A stretch of DNA of 64,000 nt from Candidatus Nitrotoga sp. AM1P (GTDB lineage: Bacteria > Pseudomonadota > Gammaproteobacteria > Burkholderiales > Gallionellaceae), in NCBI RefSeq assembly GCF_013168275.1, contig NZ_AP019547.1:1302001-1366000 (forward strand), in the 5' to 3' direction. Positions within the stretch are counted from its first letter, which is position 1; every line of letters begins with the position of its first letter. Both the position numbers and the translations under genes were made by a program. The notes beneath the pieces were generated by a model, which did not search any database, was not told the origin of the DNA, and saw only the letters and a program-made list of their open reading frames with translations. Below are positions 39,229 through 50,067 of this stretch, piece after piece.

Positions 39229-41845
39229 TTAAAGAGCGTGCCACTTCGATTATTTCAAATACTTCAAGCTGATCGCCCACTTCAAGGTCATTAAAATTAC
39301 GCAACGATAAACCGCATTCGAAATTCGATCGCACTTCTTTAACATCATCCTTAAAGCGTTTCAAGGAATCCAGTTCACCAGTATGAATAACTACATTGTT
39401 GTGCAGCACTCGTATCTGCGCATTACGCTTGATTATGCCATTAGTTACGTAGCAACCGACCACAGTACCAATCTTGGAGATGACGAACACCTGACGTACT
39501 TCCACCATACCAAGGATAACTTCCTTCTTTTCCGGAGCCCGCATACCTGACAGAGCCGCTTTAATATCATCTACCATTTCGTAGATAACATTGTAGTAAC
39601 GCACATCTACGCCCGCAGATTCCGCCAACTTACGCGCAGCTACATCGGCACGGGCATTAAAACCAATCGCGATTGCCTTAGAAGCCAGCGCCAAATTAAT
39701 GTCGGATTCGCTGATCGCGCCCACGGCACTATGAATTAGGTTAACTTTGACTTCATCGTTAGATAATTTTTGCAGGGCATGTGCAATAGCTTCACAAGAA
39801 CCCTGCACATCGGTCTTGATAATCAATGGCAACATACGCACTTCGCCTTCTGCCATCTGTTCGAACATATTTTCCAGCGTAGCGGCCTGCTGCTTGGCTA
39901 ATTTCACAGCACGGAACTTGCCTTGACGAAACAAAGCAATTTCACGTGCTTTCTTCTCATCCGAAAGCACTAGCACACTTTCACCCGCCACAGGCACTTC
40001 GGATAGCCCCTGAATCTCCACTGGAATTGACGGCCCTGCCTCATTTATTGCCTTACCATTCTCATCCAGCATGGCACGCACGCGTCCGGATACTACGCCG
40101 ACTAGCACTGCATCCCCTCGCTTCAAGGTGCCAGACTGTACCAGTATGGTCGCCACTGGCCCCTTGCCCTTGTCCAACCTAGCTTCAATCACAATGCCCT
40201 TAGCCAAGCTTAGCTTGGGTGCAGTGAGTTGCAGCAATTCAGCTTGCAGTAACACGCTTTCCAACAAGGAGTCGATACCCAACCCATTCTTTGCAGACAC
40301 TTCAACAAACATAGTGTCACCGCCCCAGTCTTCCGGTACCACACCCTCTGCAACCAATTCTTGTTTTACGCGCTCGGAATTGGCATCAGGCTTATCAATC
40401 TTAGTCACCGCCACTACGATGGGTACGTTGGCTGCCTTGGCATGGTGGATTGCCTCTTTGGTCTGCGGCATTACACCATCGTCGGCTGCCACCACTAAAA
40501 TCACAATGTCCGTTACTTTCGAACCACGTGCCCTCATTGCCGTAAATGCCTCATGGCCCGGTGTATCAAGAAAAGTAACCATGCCGCGCGGCGTATTCAC
40601 ATGATAAGCGCCGATGTGCTGCGTGATGCCGCCTGCTTCGCCGCTGGCCACACGGGTTCGACGGATATAATCTAGCAACGAAGTCTTACCATGATCAACG
40701 TGGCCCATCACGGTAACTACCGGAGCGCGCGGCTCGAGAGGAGCATTCTTGTGCTCTTCAGATTCTGTCAGATAAGCACTAGGATCATCCGCCTTGGCTG
40801 GCTTGGCAATATGCCCCAATTCTTCCACCACAATCATCGCGGTTTCTTGATCCAGCACCTGATTAATGGTCACCATGGAGCCCAGTTTCATTAGTGCCTT
40901 GATAATTTCGATGGCTTTGATTGACATTTTCTGTGCCAATTCAGCGACACTAATTGTCTCTGGCACCATAACCTCATGCACAACTGGTTCCGTCGGCAAA
41001 GAGAAAGCGTGCTGAGCGGTTTCTTCTTGCTTGACATGCTTGGCATGATGGCGTGGGCTAACGCTTCCACGGCCAGCCGTCCAACCGCCAGGTCGCGCAT
41101 CAATGACGGCTGGTGTGCGTTTTTTATGACCAGCCTCGGTCCATGGACTGACTTTATCTGGAGCAGCGGCTTTAACACCTTTTTTGGCCGCAGGCCGAAC
41201 AACCTTATCACCAGGCTTGGGCATAGGCTTATGCAACGTACCTTCGGCCAAATCAGGTTTAGCAACAGGGATTGCCGCTACTTCAGCAATTGAAACTACA
41301 TTCGTTTCTGGCTCTTTAACGGGCGGCACCACGGGTTCGACAACGGGCGCCGCTTTGCGTTTAGCGTGTTCTTTCTTAGCTTGAACTTCGGCGGCTTGAC
41401 GCGAAGCTAATTCTGCCTGATTACGTGCTTCTTCAGTACGCAGAGCAATTTCCTGCTCGCCTAATATTTCCACTTTTGAGGTCTTTAACACAGGCTGCGT
41501 GGTGATTTTTGCTACAACAACAACTGGTTGTTCTATCTGGGAAGCTGTGATTGGTGCAACCACGCGCTTCTTGCGCACTTCGACTTGAATGGTGCGCGCC
41601 CTGCCTGTGCTATCTGCCTTCTTGATCTCCGTGGTTTCACGGCGAGTCAATGTAATTTTTTTATTTTTAGCACTGCCACTACCATGCGTACTGTGCAGAT
41701 GCTCCAGCAACTGCGCCTTATCCTGCTCCGATATGCTGTCTGATTCCTGCTGTTTGGCAATCCCGGCCGCCTGTAGTTGTTCAAGCAGCAATCCAACCGG
41801 CAAGCTGAGCTCGCCAGCAAATTGCGCTACATTCATTTTTCCCAT
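39221..41845 (-). CDS. infB: Translation initiation factor IF-2
   Basis: 874 aa from the ATG at 41845 with AAGGGG five bases upstream; a GTG one codon earlier and an internal ATG at 41836 are alternatives. GTPase that brings fMet-tRNA to the 30S P site. N-terminal IF2-N motif, a long Lys/Ala/Glu/Pro-rich variable region (about 60-290), a second IF2-N, then the G domain: GHVDHGKTS (about 382-390), [16 protein letters not shown]. Domains II-IV follow to the end. Like other IF2 genes it may have internal start sites giving shorter forms. Confidence 0.96.
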   Translation of the reverse strand: MGKMNVAQFAGELSLPVGLLLEQLQAAGIAKQQESDSISEQDKAQLLEHLHSTHGSGSAKNKKITLTRRETTEIKKADSTGRARTIQVEVRKKRVVAPITASQIEQPVVVVAKITTQPVLKTSKVEILGEQEIALRTEEARNQAELASRQAAEVQAKKEHAKRKAAPVVEPVVPPVKEPETNVVSIAEVAAIPVAKPDLAEGTLHKPMPKPGDKVVRPAAKKGVKAAAPDKVSPWTEAGHKKRTPAVIDARPGGWTAGRGSVSPRHHAKHVKQEETAQHAFSLPTEPVVHEVMVPETISVAELAQKMSIKAIEIIKALMKLGSMVTINQVLDQETAMIVVEELGHIAKPAKADDPSAYLTESEEHKNAPLEPRAPVVTVMGHVDHGKTSLLDYIRRTRVASGEAGGITQHIGAYHVNTPRGMVTFLDTPGHEAFTAMRARGSKVTDIVILVVAADDGVMPQTKEAIHHAKAANVPIVVAVTKIDKPDANSERVKQELVAEGVVPEDWGGDTMFVEVSAKNGLGIDSLLESVLLQAELLQLTAPKLSLAKGIVIEARLDKGKGPVATILVQSGTLKRGDAVLVGVVSGRVRAMLDENGKAINEAGPSIPVEIQGLSEVPVAGESVLVLSDEKKAREIALFRQGKFRAVKLAKQQAATLENMFEQMAEGEVRMLPLIIKTDVQGSCEAIAHALQKLSNDEVKVNLIHSAVGAISESDINLALASKAIAIGFNARADVAARKLAESAGVDVRYYNVIYEMVDDIKAALSGMRAPEKKEVILGMVEVRQVFVISKIGTVVGCYVTNGIIKRNAQIRVLHNNVVIHTGELDSLKRFKDDVKEVRSNFECGLSLRNFNDLEVGDQLEVFEIIEVARSLNA

Positions 41846-42094
41846 CACTACCCCTTAACCCCAAAATTTGAGACTTATAGCCCTCAATACTCAACAGAAA
41901 CAGCTAGCCAGAACCGATTTAAATAATTTATGCCCTCGCTAGTCTTTGCCAAGCAAGGTTTTGTTCAATCGAATATACATAAATGACCACATTGACCCTT
42001 TACAGAATTTGTATATTTAATAATATATGGGATATATATCATGCAAACTTATGGATCGTTCGGGTTAATATAATTATTCTCAATCAACTCCACC

Positions 42095-43567
42095 TTAAAC
42101 AAACCAAGGAGCGCGTGCTGCCATAATTAACCGATTTGCGCGTTCTTCATCTACGCCTGCCTGCTCAACCAGTTCGTCCACGGCCAAATCAGCAAGTTGT
42201 TCCTGTGTGCCGATACCCTTGCTTGCTAGAACGCGCGCGGTTTGCTCGTCCATACCCTCAAGTTTAACTAAGTCCTCAATGTTATGCCCCACCAGCTCTT
42301 CGTTGACAATTGCTGCAGTCAGCAGAGCATTACGCGCACGGCTACGCAACTCGTTCACTGTGGCCTCATCCAGTGATTCGATTTCCAGCATTTCATTCAG
42401 TGGCACATAAGCCACTTCCTCTAGTGTATTAAAACCTTCCTGGACTAGAATATCCGCCACTTCTGCATCCACATCGAGCTTGTCCATGAATAAATCACGC
42501 ACCTTGGAAAATTCCTGCTCATTCTTCTGGCTGGACTCTTCCATCGTCATGATATTAAGTTCCCATCCGGTCAACTCACTGGCCAGACGTACATTCTGCC
42601 CATTTCGACCAATAGCCTGCGCAAGATTTTCTTCCTCAACTACCACATCCATGCTGTGATTGTCTTCATCTACCATAATACTGGTCACGTCAGCCGGGGC
42701 CAAGGCATTAATTACACTGGTAGCAGGGTCTTCCGACCACAATACAATGTCCACACGCTCGCCCGCCAACTCATTGGTTACAGCCTGCACACGTGAACCA
42801 CGCATGCCCACGCAAGTGCCAATAGGATCTATCCTCTTATCATGGGAGCGCACCGATATCTTTGCGCGAACACCTGGATCGCGCGCAGCACTAATTATCT
42901 CCAGCAGTCCCTCCTCAACTTCCGGAACTTCAAGTTCAAACAATTTAATCAAGAATTCAGGCGTGATGCGCGACAGGGTAATTTGTGGTCCCCGTATTGA
43001 ACGATCCACACGCAACAAATAGGCGCGTACACGATCTCCAACGCGCATATTTTCCTTTGGAATCATCTGATCACGTGGCAGCAGCGCTTCAATTTTACCA
43101 AACTCAATAATGGCATTGCCACGCTCGATACGCTTCACGGTACCGGATACCAAATGCTCCTTTCGCTCCATGAAATCATTTAGAATCTGTTCGCGCTCAG
43201 CGTCACGGATTTTCTGAAAGATCACCTGTTTAGCTGCTTGTGCACCTATACGTCCAAAGTCAATGGACTCCAAAGGCTCTTCAATAAACTCTTCCAACTG
43301 GATATTCGGATTACGTTTCCGAGCCTCGCTAAGTTTGACGTGCAGATCAGGCGTTTCGAAAGTTTCATCATCCATCACCTGCCAGCAACGAAATGACACA
43401 TACTCACCCGTGTTACGGTCAATACTGACACGTACATCAGACTCCTCGACGAAACGCTTCTTGGTTGCAGACGCCAAAGCAGACTCCAGCGCACCAAACA
43501 CGATTCCCTTATCCACGTTTTTTTCACGCGCCAAGGCATCAACTAACAATAAAACTTCACGACTCAT
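42095..43567 (-). CDS. nusA: Transcription termination/antitermination factor NusA
   Basis: 490 aa from the ATG at 43567 with GGAGG five bases upstream; the frame is open four codons further. Binds RNA polymerase and controls pausing, termination and antitermination. N-terminal polymerase-binding domain, S1 (about 130-200, [20 protein letters not shown]), KH1/KH2 ([39 protein letters not shown]), then two C-terminal acidic repeats, as in E. coli. 246 bp separates it from infB and 252 bp from rimP. Confidence 0.96.
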   Translation of the reverse strand: MSREVLLLVDALAREKNVDKGIVFGALESALASATKKRFVEESDVRVSIDRNTGEYVSFRCWQVMDDETFETPDLHVKLSEARKRNPNIQLEEFIEEPLESIDFGRIGAQAAKQVIFQKIRDAEREQILNDFMERKEHLVSGTVKRIERGNAIIEFGKIEALLPRDQMIPKENMRVGDRVRAYLLRVDRSIRGPQITLSRITPEFLIKLFELEVPEVEEGLLEIISAARDPGVRAKISVRSHDKRIDPIGTCVGMRGSRVQAVTNELAGERVDIVLWSEDPATSVINALAPADVTSIMVDEDNHSMDVVVEEENLAQAIGRNGQNVRLASELTGWELNIMTMEESSQKNEQEFSKVRDLFMDKLDVDAEVADILVQEGFNTLEEVAYVPLNEMLEIESLDEATVNELRSRARNALLTAAIVNEELVGHNIEDLVKLEGMDEQTARVLASKGIGTQEQLADLAVDELVEQAGVDEERANRLIMAARAPWFV

Positions 43568-43819
43568 CACTGCCTCCAACCAACCCGAATGTTTTTTAAA
43601 CTAACGCGCTCACTCGCTTATTTTTTATACTTAAAATATTTACTATGTTAAATTTTATGTAAGCCAGATGGTTTATGTAAGCCAGATGGATATATAGCCA
43701 TCCTGCTCTTTCACCTTGCGGGGCCAAACAAACATAACTTTTTTATGCATAACGCGTAAAGCGAATTTAAAAGCATTCGGTTTAAGCAAATCTTTCGCCA
43801 CAAGCAAACGGTCATAATA

Positions 43820-44245
43820 TTAAAATGTAGGCACTAAATGCGCCTTATCCAAATTCGATAACTCGATCAACACCTGCTTGTCATCCACATCTAACTGTAA
43901 TACACCATTCTCAAGACTACCGAGAATGCCGATAAAATTCTTACGACCTGCCAACGGGATGCGCAATTTTAACTGCGCCTTCTGGCCGCGAAAACGTATA
44001 AAATCTGCTTCCTTTTTGATCGGCCGATCCAACCCCGGAGATGAGACTTCAAGGCGCCCGTAATTCACCCCCTCTACTGCAAACAAGCGAGTCAACTGGT
44101 GACTGACTAATTCACAATCTTGCACCGTAATTCCCGTTGCCTGATCGAGAAGTACTCGCATCAAGCCTCTACCAGATAATTCAAAGTCAACCAACTCATA
44201 CCCCAAGCCAGTCACCGTCGTTTCCACCAATCTCGCCACATCCAT
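43820..44245 (-). CDS. rimP: Ribosome maturation factor RimP
   Basis: 141 aa from the ATG at 44245 (MDVARLVETTVTGLGYELVD), the family's usual start; ATG at 44251 and GTG at 44257 are also in frame. Needed for 30S assembly around S12. VTGLGYELVDFELSG, GRLEVSSPGLDRPIKKEADF and the C-terminal SH3-like domain are present. It opens the rimP-nusA-infB series. No strong Shine-Dalgarno is seen, and a terminator-like hairpin ends about 20 bases upstream of the start, so expression may be controlled at the leader. Confidence 0.93.
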   Translation of the reverse strand: MDVARLVETTVTGLGYELVDFELSGRGLMRVLLDQATGITVQDCELVSHQLTRLFAVEGVNYGRLEVSSPGLDRPIKKEADFIRFRGQKAQLKLRIPLAGRKNFIGILGSLENGVLQLDVDDKQVLIELSNLDKAHLVPTF

Positions 44246-44261
44246 AATCATGCCCACAAAT

Positions 44262-44282
44262 AAAAAATGGGCCTAGGCCCAT
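44262..44282 (-). terminator. Hairpin plus T-run in the rimP leader (terminator or attenuator)
   Basis: ATGGGCCTAGGCCCAT (44267-44282) is a perfect palindrome. On the minus strand it is followed at once by tttttattt, then by the rimP start region. It could end transcripts coming from ihfA-merR, whose last stop is 278 bp upstream, or act as an attenuator of the rimP-nusA-infB operon. The sequence between it and merR (44283-44560) is A+T-rich, with no tRNA (a metY or proline tRNA is often found here in relatives) and no ORF. Confidence 0.7.
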
Positions 44283-44560
44283 CTGGAAAACTGCACGGAT
44301 TATAGCAAAAATAATCTATTAGTGGAAATTGACCTCACTATATTACTATTCTACAGGGTTTTGTGTGATCAATTATTTGACTATCTCATCATTAACTAAT
44401 GATGTAATTTTTACGTCGAGTAATCTACAGAGAGTATTTCAATGGAGAACATCATAAGAAACGCAGAATTTATGCAATAGATTACTTCAATCCATGAATT
44501 CAATCGTCATTCAACACAAACTGCTAACACTTCGTAAACTAACAATCCGACAAGTCCGAA

Positions 44561-44932
44561 CTAGATTAGCAGAGCGAGTATTTCACGGATTTCGCGGCGT
44601 AATTCAGACCAATTAGCGGATGTTTGATGTAGTTTTGGCTGTGAATCTTCTACCCGTTGCTCGATAAAGCTATTGAGGCGACCACGAGCTCCACTGATCG
44701 TGAAACCCTCTTCATACAGCAATTGCCTGATACGACGTATGAGTAAAACCTCATGATGCTGGTAGTAGCGTCGATTACCACCTCGTTTTACTGGCTTAAG
44801 TTGGGTAAACTCTTGCTCCCAATAACGCAATACATGCGCCTTCACCCCGCACAAGTCACTTACTTCACCAATGGTGAAATACCGCTTCGCCGGAATCAAT
44901 GGCAAGACGGAATTAAGCTTGTAGTTTTCCAT
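44561..44932 (-). CDS. MerR-family transcriptional regulator
   Basis: 123 aa. N-terminal winged helix-turn-helix [25 protein letters not shown] (in two parts: [22 protein letters not shown]), then [26 protein letters not shown] typical of MerR proteins. The effector domain is short and lacks metal-binding cysteines. This MerR-like gene regularly follows ihfA in betaproteobacteria; its targets are not established. It overlaps the ihfA end by 20 bp. Confidence 0.9.
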   Translation of the reverse strand: MENYKLNSVLPLIPAKRYFTIGEVSDLCGVKAHVLRYWEQEFTQLKPVKRGGNRRYYQHHEVLLIRRIRQLLYEEGFTISGARGRLNSFIEQRVEDSQPKLHQTSANWSELRREIREILALLI

Positions 44933-45218
44933 GATAGTTCATCTCCACCATACTCTTGAGTTTCTGGCTGGGATGAAAAGTGACTACACGACGTGCCGTT
45001 ATGGGGATATCTTCCCCTGTCTTAGGGTTGCGCCCAGGACGCTGAGGTTTATCACGTAGCTGAAAATTGCCGAAACCGGACAACTTGACACTTTCACCAT
45101 GTTCCAGTTGAGCACGAATTTCCTCGAAATAGGACTCAACCATATCTTTGGCTTCACGCTTATTCAAACCAACTTTCTCAAACAGTAGATCCGCGAGCTC
45201 TGCTTTGGTCAATGTCAT
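44913..45218 (-). CDS. ihfA: Integration host factor alpha subunit
   Basis: 101 aa. DNA-bending HU-family protein, half of the IHF heterodimer. [13 protein letters not shown] at the start, the [30 protein letters not shown]-binding arm and its conserved proline (in the RNPKTG turn), and the C-terminal helix are present. It follows pheT after 10 bp, the usual pheST-ihfA arrangement, so IHF level is tied to Phe-tRNA synthetase expression. Confidence 0.96.
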   Translation of the reverse strand: MTLTKAELADLLFEKVGLNKREAKDMVESYFEEIRAQLEHGESVKLSGFGNFQLRDKPQRPGRNPKTGEDIPITARRVVTFHPSQKLKSMVEMNYHGKLQA

Positions 45219-45228
45219 TGATCACCCC

Positions 45229-47580
45229 TTATATACGCACCTGCGCACCATGTTGTTGCAAAACCGCAGTCAAGCGCGCGATACTTAGTTCAATTTCACT
45301 ATCAATTAATGTTTTTTGAGTATCTTGCAATAACACACGGAAAGCAAGGCTTTTTTTTCCATCCCCCACACCTTTACCACGATACAGATCAAACAGCGCA
45401 AGTTCTGCCACATAAGTGGTATTGCTACCTAGCATAGCGTCCAATAAAGATTGAACCGTCACACTTTCATCCACGACTACGGCAAGATCGCGACGCACTG
45501 GCGGAAATTTAGAAATCTCGCTGGCATGTGGTACATTGGTGGATATCAAAGCATCAAGCTCAACCTCAAACCACACCACTGCCTGTGAAATTCCATACTG
45601 CTGCAACCACTTCGGATGCAACTCTCCTATCCAACCCACTACCTGTCCATGCAGCAAGATTTGTGCCGAACGCCCAGGGTAGGAGGCAGGATGCGGTGAT
45701 GCTATAAAACTTAATAGCGCTGGAGCAAACAGCGCTTCTACATCTGCCTTTACATCGTAAAAATCCACGCTACGCGCCGCCGTCCCCCATTGTTCAGGAA
45801 GCTGTGTGCCATAACACAATCCGGCGAACCGCTCACGTTGAGCATGATTGTCACCTGTAAAACATACTCCTACTTCAAACAAACGCACACGCGATTGTTT
45901 ACGTACAAAGTTTATACGCAAAGCACCGATCAAACCACCTAAAAGACTGCTACGCATTACCGCCAATTGACTGGAAATAGGATTTTTCAAGGTAACGGGC
46001 GTAGTATTAGCATACAAATCACGCTCGACCGCTGCATCAAGAAAAGCATAACTGATTGTTTCCTGGTAGTCACGTGCCACTAAGATTTGACGCAAACAAG
46101 ACACTGAACGTTGTGTTTCTGTTTGCGGCACCATAATAACTGCGGTTTGTGGTGGCTGTGCCGGAATGTTATCGTAACCAGCTATTCGGGCGATTTCCTC
46201 GATCAAGTCTACTTCCAATGACAGGTCAAAACGATAGCTAGGCGGTGCCACATGGAAATCATCACCATGCTGTTCAAATTTAAATTGCAAGCGCTGCAAC
46301 AGGGCAGTGATTTGGGCAGGATCCAGCATAATACCCAATACGCGTTTTACTCGACTTGTGCGTAACATTATCGCATCGCGTGCTGGCAATTTCCCACGCA
46401 CCTCGCTAACCACACCAGCTTGCCCACCACAAATCTCCAGCAATAATTGCGTTGCACGCTCCAATGCCATGCATGTCGCGGCAAAATCTACACCGCGCTC
46501 AAAACGATATGAAGAATCAGTGGAAAGGGTCAATCTACGCGCCTTTCCAACAATTGCATCGGGTACAAAGAAGGCACTCTCCAGAAAGACATCACGAGTA
46601 GCTGTTTCCACACTGCTTGCCACGCCGCCCATAATTCCAGCCAATGCCAGCAATCGCGTATCATCTGCAACCACCAGCATATCATCCTGCAACAGGACGT
46701 TTTGTCCATTGAGCAAAGTCAATTCCTCATCTGCTCGCGCATAGCGCACTGTAATGCCACCAGCAATTTTTGCCAAGTCGAAGGCATGGAGGGGCTGACC
46801 AAGTTCGAGCATGACGTAATTGGTAATGTCTACCACCGCATTGATACTGCGCAGCCCGCCGCGCTCCAGACGGCGCATCATCCATGATGGCGTCGTAGCA
46901 GCGGAATTCACACTGCGCACGATGCGGCCGCAATATAATTGGCAAGCTTCGGAGGCATCAATGTTTACCACTAAAGTTTCAGTCAAACTCGACGGAACGG
47001 GATCAACCTGCAACGTATTTAATGTGCCGCCGGTAATCGCTGCCACTTCACGCGCCACGCCCACCATGCTTAAGCAATCACTACGGTTAGGTGTAAGCTT
47101 CAAAGTAAATAGCATATCGTCTAATTCTAGATATTCTCGTAGCCCCCTCCCCACCGGCGCATCCTCAGGCAACAACCATAGACCCTGGCTTTCTTCAGCC
47201 AATCCCAATTCACTGGCAGAACACAACATACCGAAGGAATCGACGTTGCGCACCTTGGCTTGCTTTATAACAAAATCACCTGGCAATACCGCGCCGATGC
47301 GGGCGCAAGGTACTTTTATACCAACGGCAACATTGGGTGCGCCGCAAACAATACTCAGCGGCGCAGCCTCGCCCACATTGACTTGACACACACTGAGCCG
47401 ATCCGCATTGGGATGTTTGATCACCGCCAATACTTCCGCCACTACTACATTGTTGAATACAGGCGCGACTGATTCCAGCGCTTCCACTTCCAGCCCAGCC
47501 ATGGTCAACGCATGAGCCAGCTCATGACTGGAAAATTCGGGATTAATCCAGGATCTTAACCAATTCTCGGAAAATTTCAT
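45229..47580 (-). CDS. pheT: Phenylalanyl-tRNA synthetase beta subunit
   Basis: 783 aa. Forms the (alpha-beta)2 enzyme with PheS. N-terminal tRNA-binding EMAP-II-like domain (about 40-150, AEVLAVIKHPNADRLSVCQV), B3/B4 editing domain (central), B5 domain and the catalytic-like core, and the C-terminal ferredoxin-fold anticodon-binding domain (SKFPPVRRDLAVVVDESV). One base separates it from pheS. Confidence 0.97.
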   Translation of the reverse strand: MKFSENWLRSWINPEFSSHELAHALTMAGLEVEALESVAPVFNNVVVAEVLAVIKHPNADRLSVCQVNVGEAAPLSIVCGAPNVAVGIKVPCARIGAVLPGDFVIKQAKVRNVDSFGMLCSASELGLAEESQGLWLLPEDAPVGRGLREYLELDDMLFTLKLTPNRSDCLSMVGVAREVAAITGGTLNTLQVDPVPSSLTETLVVNIDASEACQLYCGRIVRSVNSAATTPSWMMRRLERGGLRSINAVVDITNYVMLELGQPLHAFDLAKIAGGITVRYARADEELTLLNGQNVLLQDDMLVVADDTRLLALAGIMGGVASSVETATRDVFLESAFFVPDAIVGKARRLTLSTDSSYRFERGVDFAATCMALERATQLLLEICGGQAGVVSEVRGKLPARDAIMLRTSRVKRVLGIMLDPAQITALLQRLQFKFEQHGDDFHVAPPSYRFDLSLEVDLIEEIARIAGYDNIPAQPPQTAVIMVPQTETQRSVSCLRQILVARDYQETISYAFLDAAVERDLYANTTPVTLKNPISSQLAVMRSSLLGGLIGALRINFVRKQSRVRLFEVGVCFTGDNHAQRERFAGLCYGTQLPEQWGTAARSVDFYDVKADVEALFAPALLSFIASPHPASYPGRSAQILLHGQVVGWIGELHPKWLQQYGISQAVVWFEVELDALISTNVPHASEISKFPPVRRDLAVVVDESVTVQSLLDAMLGSNTTYVAELALFDLYRGKGVGDGKKSLAFRVLLQDTQKTLIDSEIELSIARLTAVLQQHGAQVRI

Positions 47581-47581
47581 G

Positions 47582-48610
<1,029 letters not shown>

Positions 48611-48744
48611 TTATTATGTATCTACCTGACAAGGAAGACAGAGAGGTTAACGGCGTAATCGAACCGAGATCGCAAATTACACGAAAATAGCTCAAAAAAA
48701 TTAATTTTTAATCAAACACATAACCTGAACGGCCTTGTAAAAAA

Positions 48745-48770
48745 CAAAAAAGAGGCGCCAAACGCCTCTT
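48745..48770 (-). terminator. Intrinsic terminator downstream of rplT
   Basis: AAGAGGCG (48750-48757) and CGCCTCTT (48763-48770) form an 8-bp stem with a five-base loop. On the minus strand it is followed by tttgttttt. It lies about 20 bp after the rplT stop and ends the thrS-infC-rpmI-rplT transcript. Confidence 0.88.
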
Positions 48771-48790
48771 GAATGTAGTTTAGCTTACGT

Positions 48791-49150
48791 TTAAACGCCG
48801 AGGCTGGCTTTGGCCTGTCCAACAATCTGTATGAAGGCAAGCTTATCAAATACAGCAATATCGGCCAGTACCTTGCGGTCGATGCTAATCGCAGCTTTCT
48901 TCAGACCGTTCATAAACACACTGTAGCTCAGTCCTTGCTCACGTGCCGCTGCATTGATACGTGCAATCCACAATGTACGGAACTGGCGCTTACGTTGTCG
49001 ACGATCACGATAGGCGTATTGCCCAGCTTTCATCACCGCTTCTTTGGCAATACGATAGACATTTTTACGGCGGCCACGATAACCCTTGGCCAGATCCAAA
49101 ACTTTCTTATGACGCGCTCGCGCCGTTACACCACGTTTAACTCTTGGCAT
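48791..49150 (-). CDS. rplT: 50S ribosomal protein L20
   Basis: 119 aa. Early 23S rRNA assembly protein and, in E. coli, translational repressor of rpmI-rpl[41 protein letters not shown] and [14 protein letters not shown] are canonical. It lies 9 bp after rpmI. Structured RNA in the infC-rpmI gap is a candidate L20 target. Confidence 0.98.
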   Translation of the reverse strand: MPRVKRGVTARARHKKVLDLAKGYRGRRKNVYRIAKEAVMKAGQYAYRDRRQRKRQFRTLWIARINAAAREQGLSYSVFMNGLKKAAISIDRKVLADIAVFDKLAFIQIVGQAKASLGV

Positions 49151-49159
49151 GTTTACTCC

Positions 49160-49357
49160 TTATGCGTAAGGCATCATGGCGCGAATAGACGCCGTGTTGC
49201 TTGCGTGAACTTCGGTAGTACCACGCAATTGACGCTTGCTCTTGGTGGTCTTTTTGGTCAGGATATGGCGTTTGAATGCTTGTGCGCGCTTGATACTGCC
49301 GCCTGCACGCACTTTGAAGCGCTTTGCAGCACCACTTTTTGTTTTCATTTTAGGCAT
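49160..49357 (-). CDS. rpmI: 50S ribosomal protein L35
   Basis: 65 aa. [20 protein letters not shown] and [23 protein letters not shown] (in two blocks) are the L35 signature. AAGGAGTTGTT precedes the ATG. Co-transcribed with infC and rplT; a 170-bp structured leader lies between infC and rpmI. Confidence 0.98.
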   Translation of the reverse strand: MPKMKTKSGAAKRFKVRAGGSIKRAQAFKRHILTKKTTKSKRQLRGTTEVHASNTASIRAMMPYA

Positions 49358-49382
49358 AACAACTCCTTAATATTTGATGACA

Positions 49383-49469
49383 CCAGGAGGTTTCTGACAG
49401 AAACACTTAAGAACCTGGGATCACTTATTTGGGACTGTTTACTGCTGCTAAACAGCTCTGGCCAGTCCC
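49383..49469 (-). promoter_or_regulatory. Structured rpmI-rplT leader, candidate L20 autoregulatory element
   Basis: Between infC and rpmI three stems can form. GGGACTG (49431-49437) pairs with CAGTCCC (49463-49469), competing with or stacking on CTGTTTA (49435-49441) with TAAACAG (49449-49455). GTTTCTG and CAGAAAC (49390-49404) lie nearer rpmI, with CCAGG/CCTGG around them. In E. coli and Firmicutes, L20 represses rpmI-rplT by binding structured leader RNA that mimics its 23S site. The position is right, but no comparison with the L20 motif could be made. Confidence 0.45.
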
Positions 49470-49527
49470 TTAACCCGAGCAGTGTCAAAAATATCGGCCC
49501 AAAAAAACCGCAATTTACCACATTAAA

Positions 49528-50046
49528 TTATTTTTTCTTCGGCGCCAGTACCATCACCATCTGACGGCCTTCCATTTTAGGGTACTGTTCCACGGTACCG
49601 TGCTCTCCAAGATCAGCCATGACCCGCTCCATCATTTGCATACCAATGTTCTGATGCGCAATCTCACGTCCACGAAAACGTAACGTGATTTTGGTCTTAT
49701 CACCTTCCCCTAGGAATCGAATCAGGTTACGCAATTTGATATTGTAATCACCATCATCCGTACCTGGCCTGAACTTAACTTCCTTAATCTGAATCTGTTT
49801 TTGTTTAAGCTTGGCCTCATGCTGCTTCTTGCTTTCAGCATATTTGAACTTGCCAATGTCCATAATACGGCAAACGGGCGGCTCCGCCATCGGCGCAACT
49901 TCTACCAGATCCAAATCTGCCTCTTCAGCTAAGCGTAACGCTTCCGCGACTGCCACAACACCGAGTGGCTCCCCTTCCACACCAACCAGCCGCACCTGAG
50001 GTGCTGTTATTTGCTCGTTAAGGCGTTGTTCTTTATCCTGAGCTAT
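49528..50046 (-). CDS. infC: Translation initiation factor IF-3 (ATA start)
   Basis: 172 aa when read from an ATA codon at 50046. The first GTG in frame (49995) would remove conserved N-terminal residues: upstream the frame reads [25 protein letters not shown], matching relatives' IF-3 N-termini. GGAG lies eight bases before the ATA. No ATG, GTG or TTG exists between it and the in-frame TAA further up. Non-AUG/GUG/UUG starts are known for infC and let IF-3 repress its own synthesis. IF-3 domains: N domain, lysine-rich linker ([17 protein letters not shown]), C domain ([13 protein letters not shown]). Confidence 0.93.
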   Translation of the reverse strand: MAQDKEQRLNEQITAPQVRLVGVEGEPLGVVAVAEALRLAEEADLDLVEVAPMAEPPVCRIMDIGKFKYAESKKQHEAKLKQKQIQIKEVKFRPGTDDGDYNIKLRNLIRFLGEGDKTKITLRFRGREIAHQNIGMQMMERVMADLGEHGTVEQYPKMEGRQMVMVLAPKKK

Positions 50047-50067
50047 TGCAGTTTCTCCATTAAAAAA

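Noticed and set aside
44283..44560. tRNA gene between merR and rimP (a tRNA is often found here in relatives)
   Set aside because: No T-loop consensus (gttcgaatc-like) or acceptor stem could be found on either strand.
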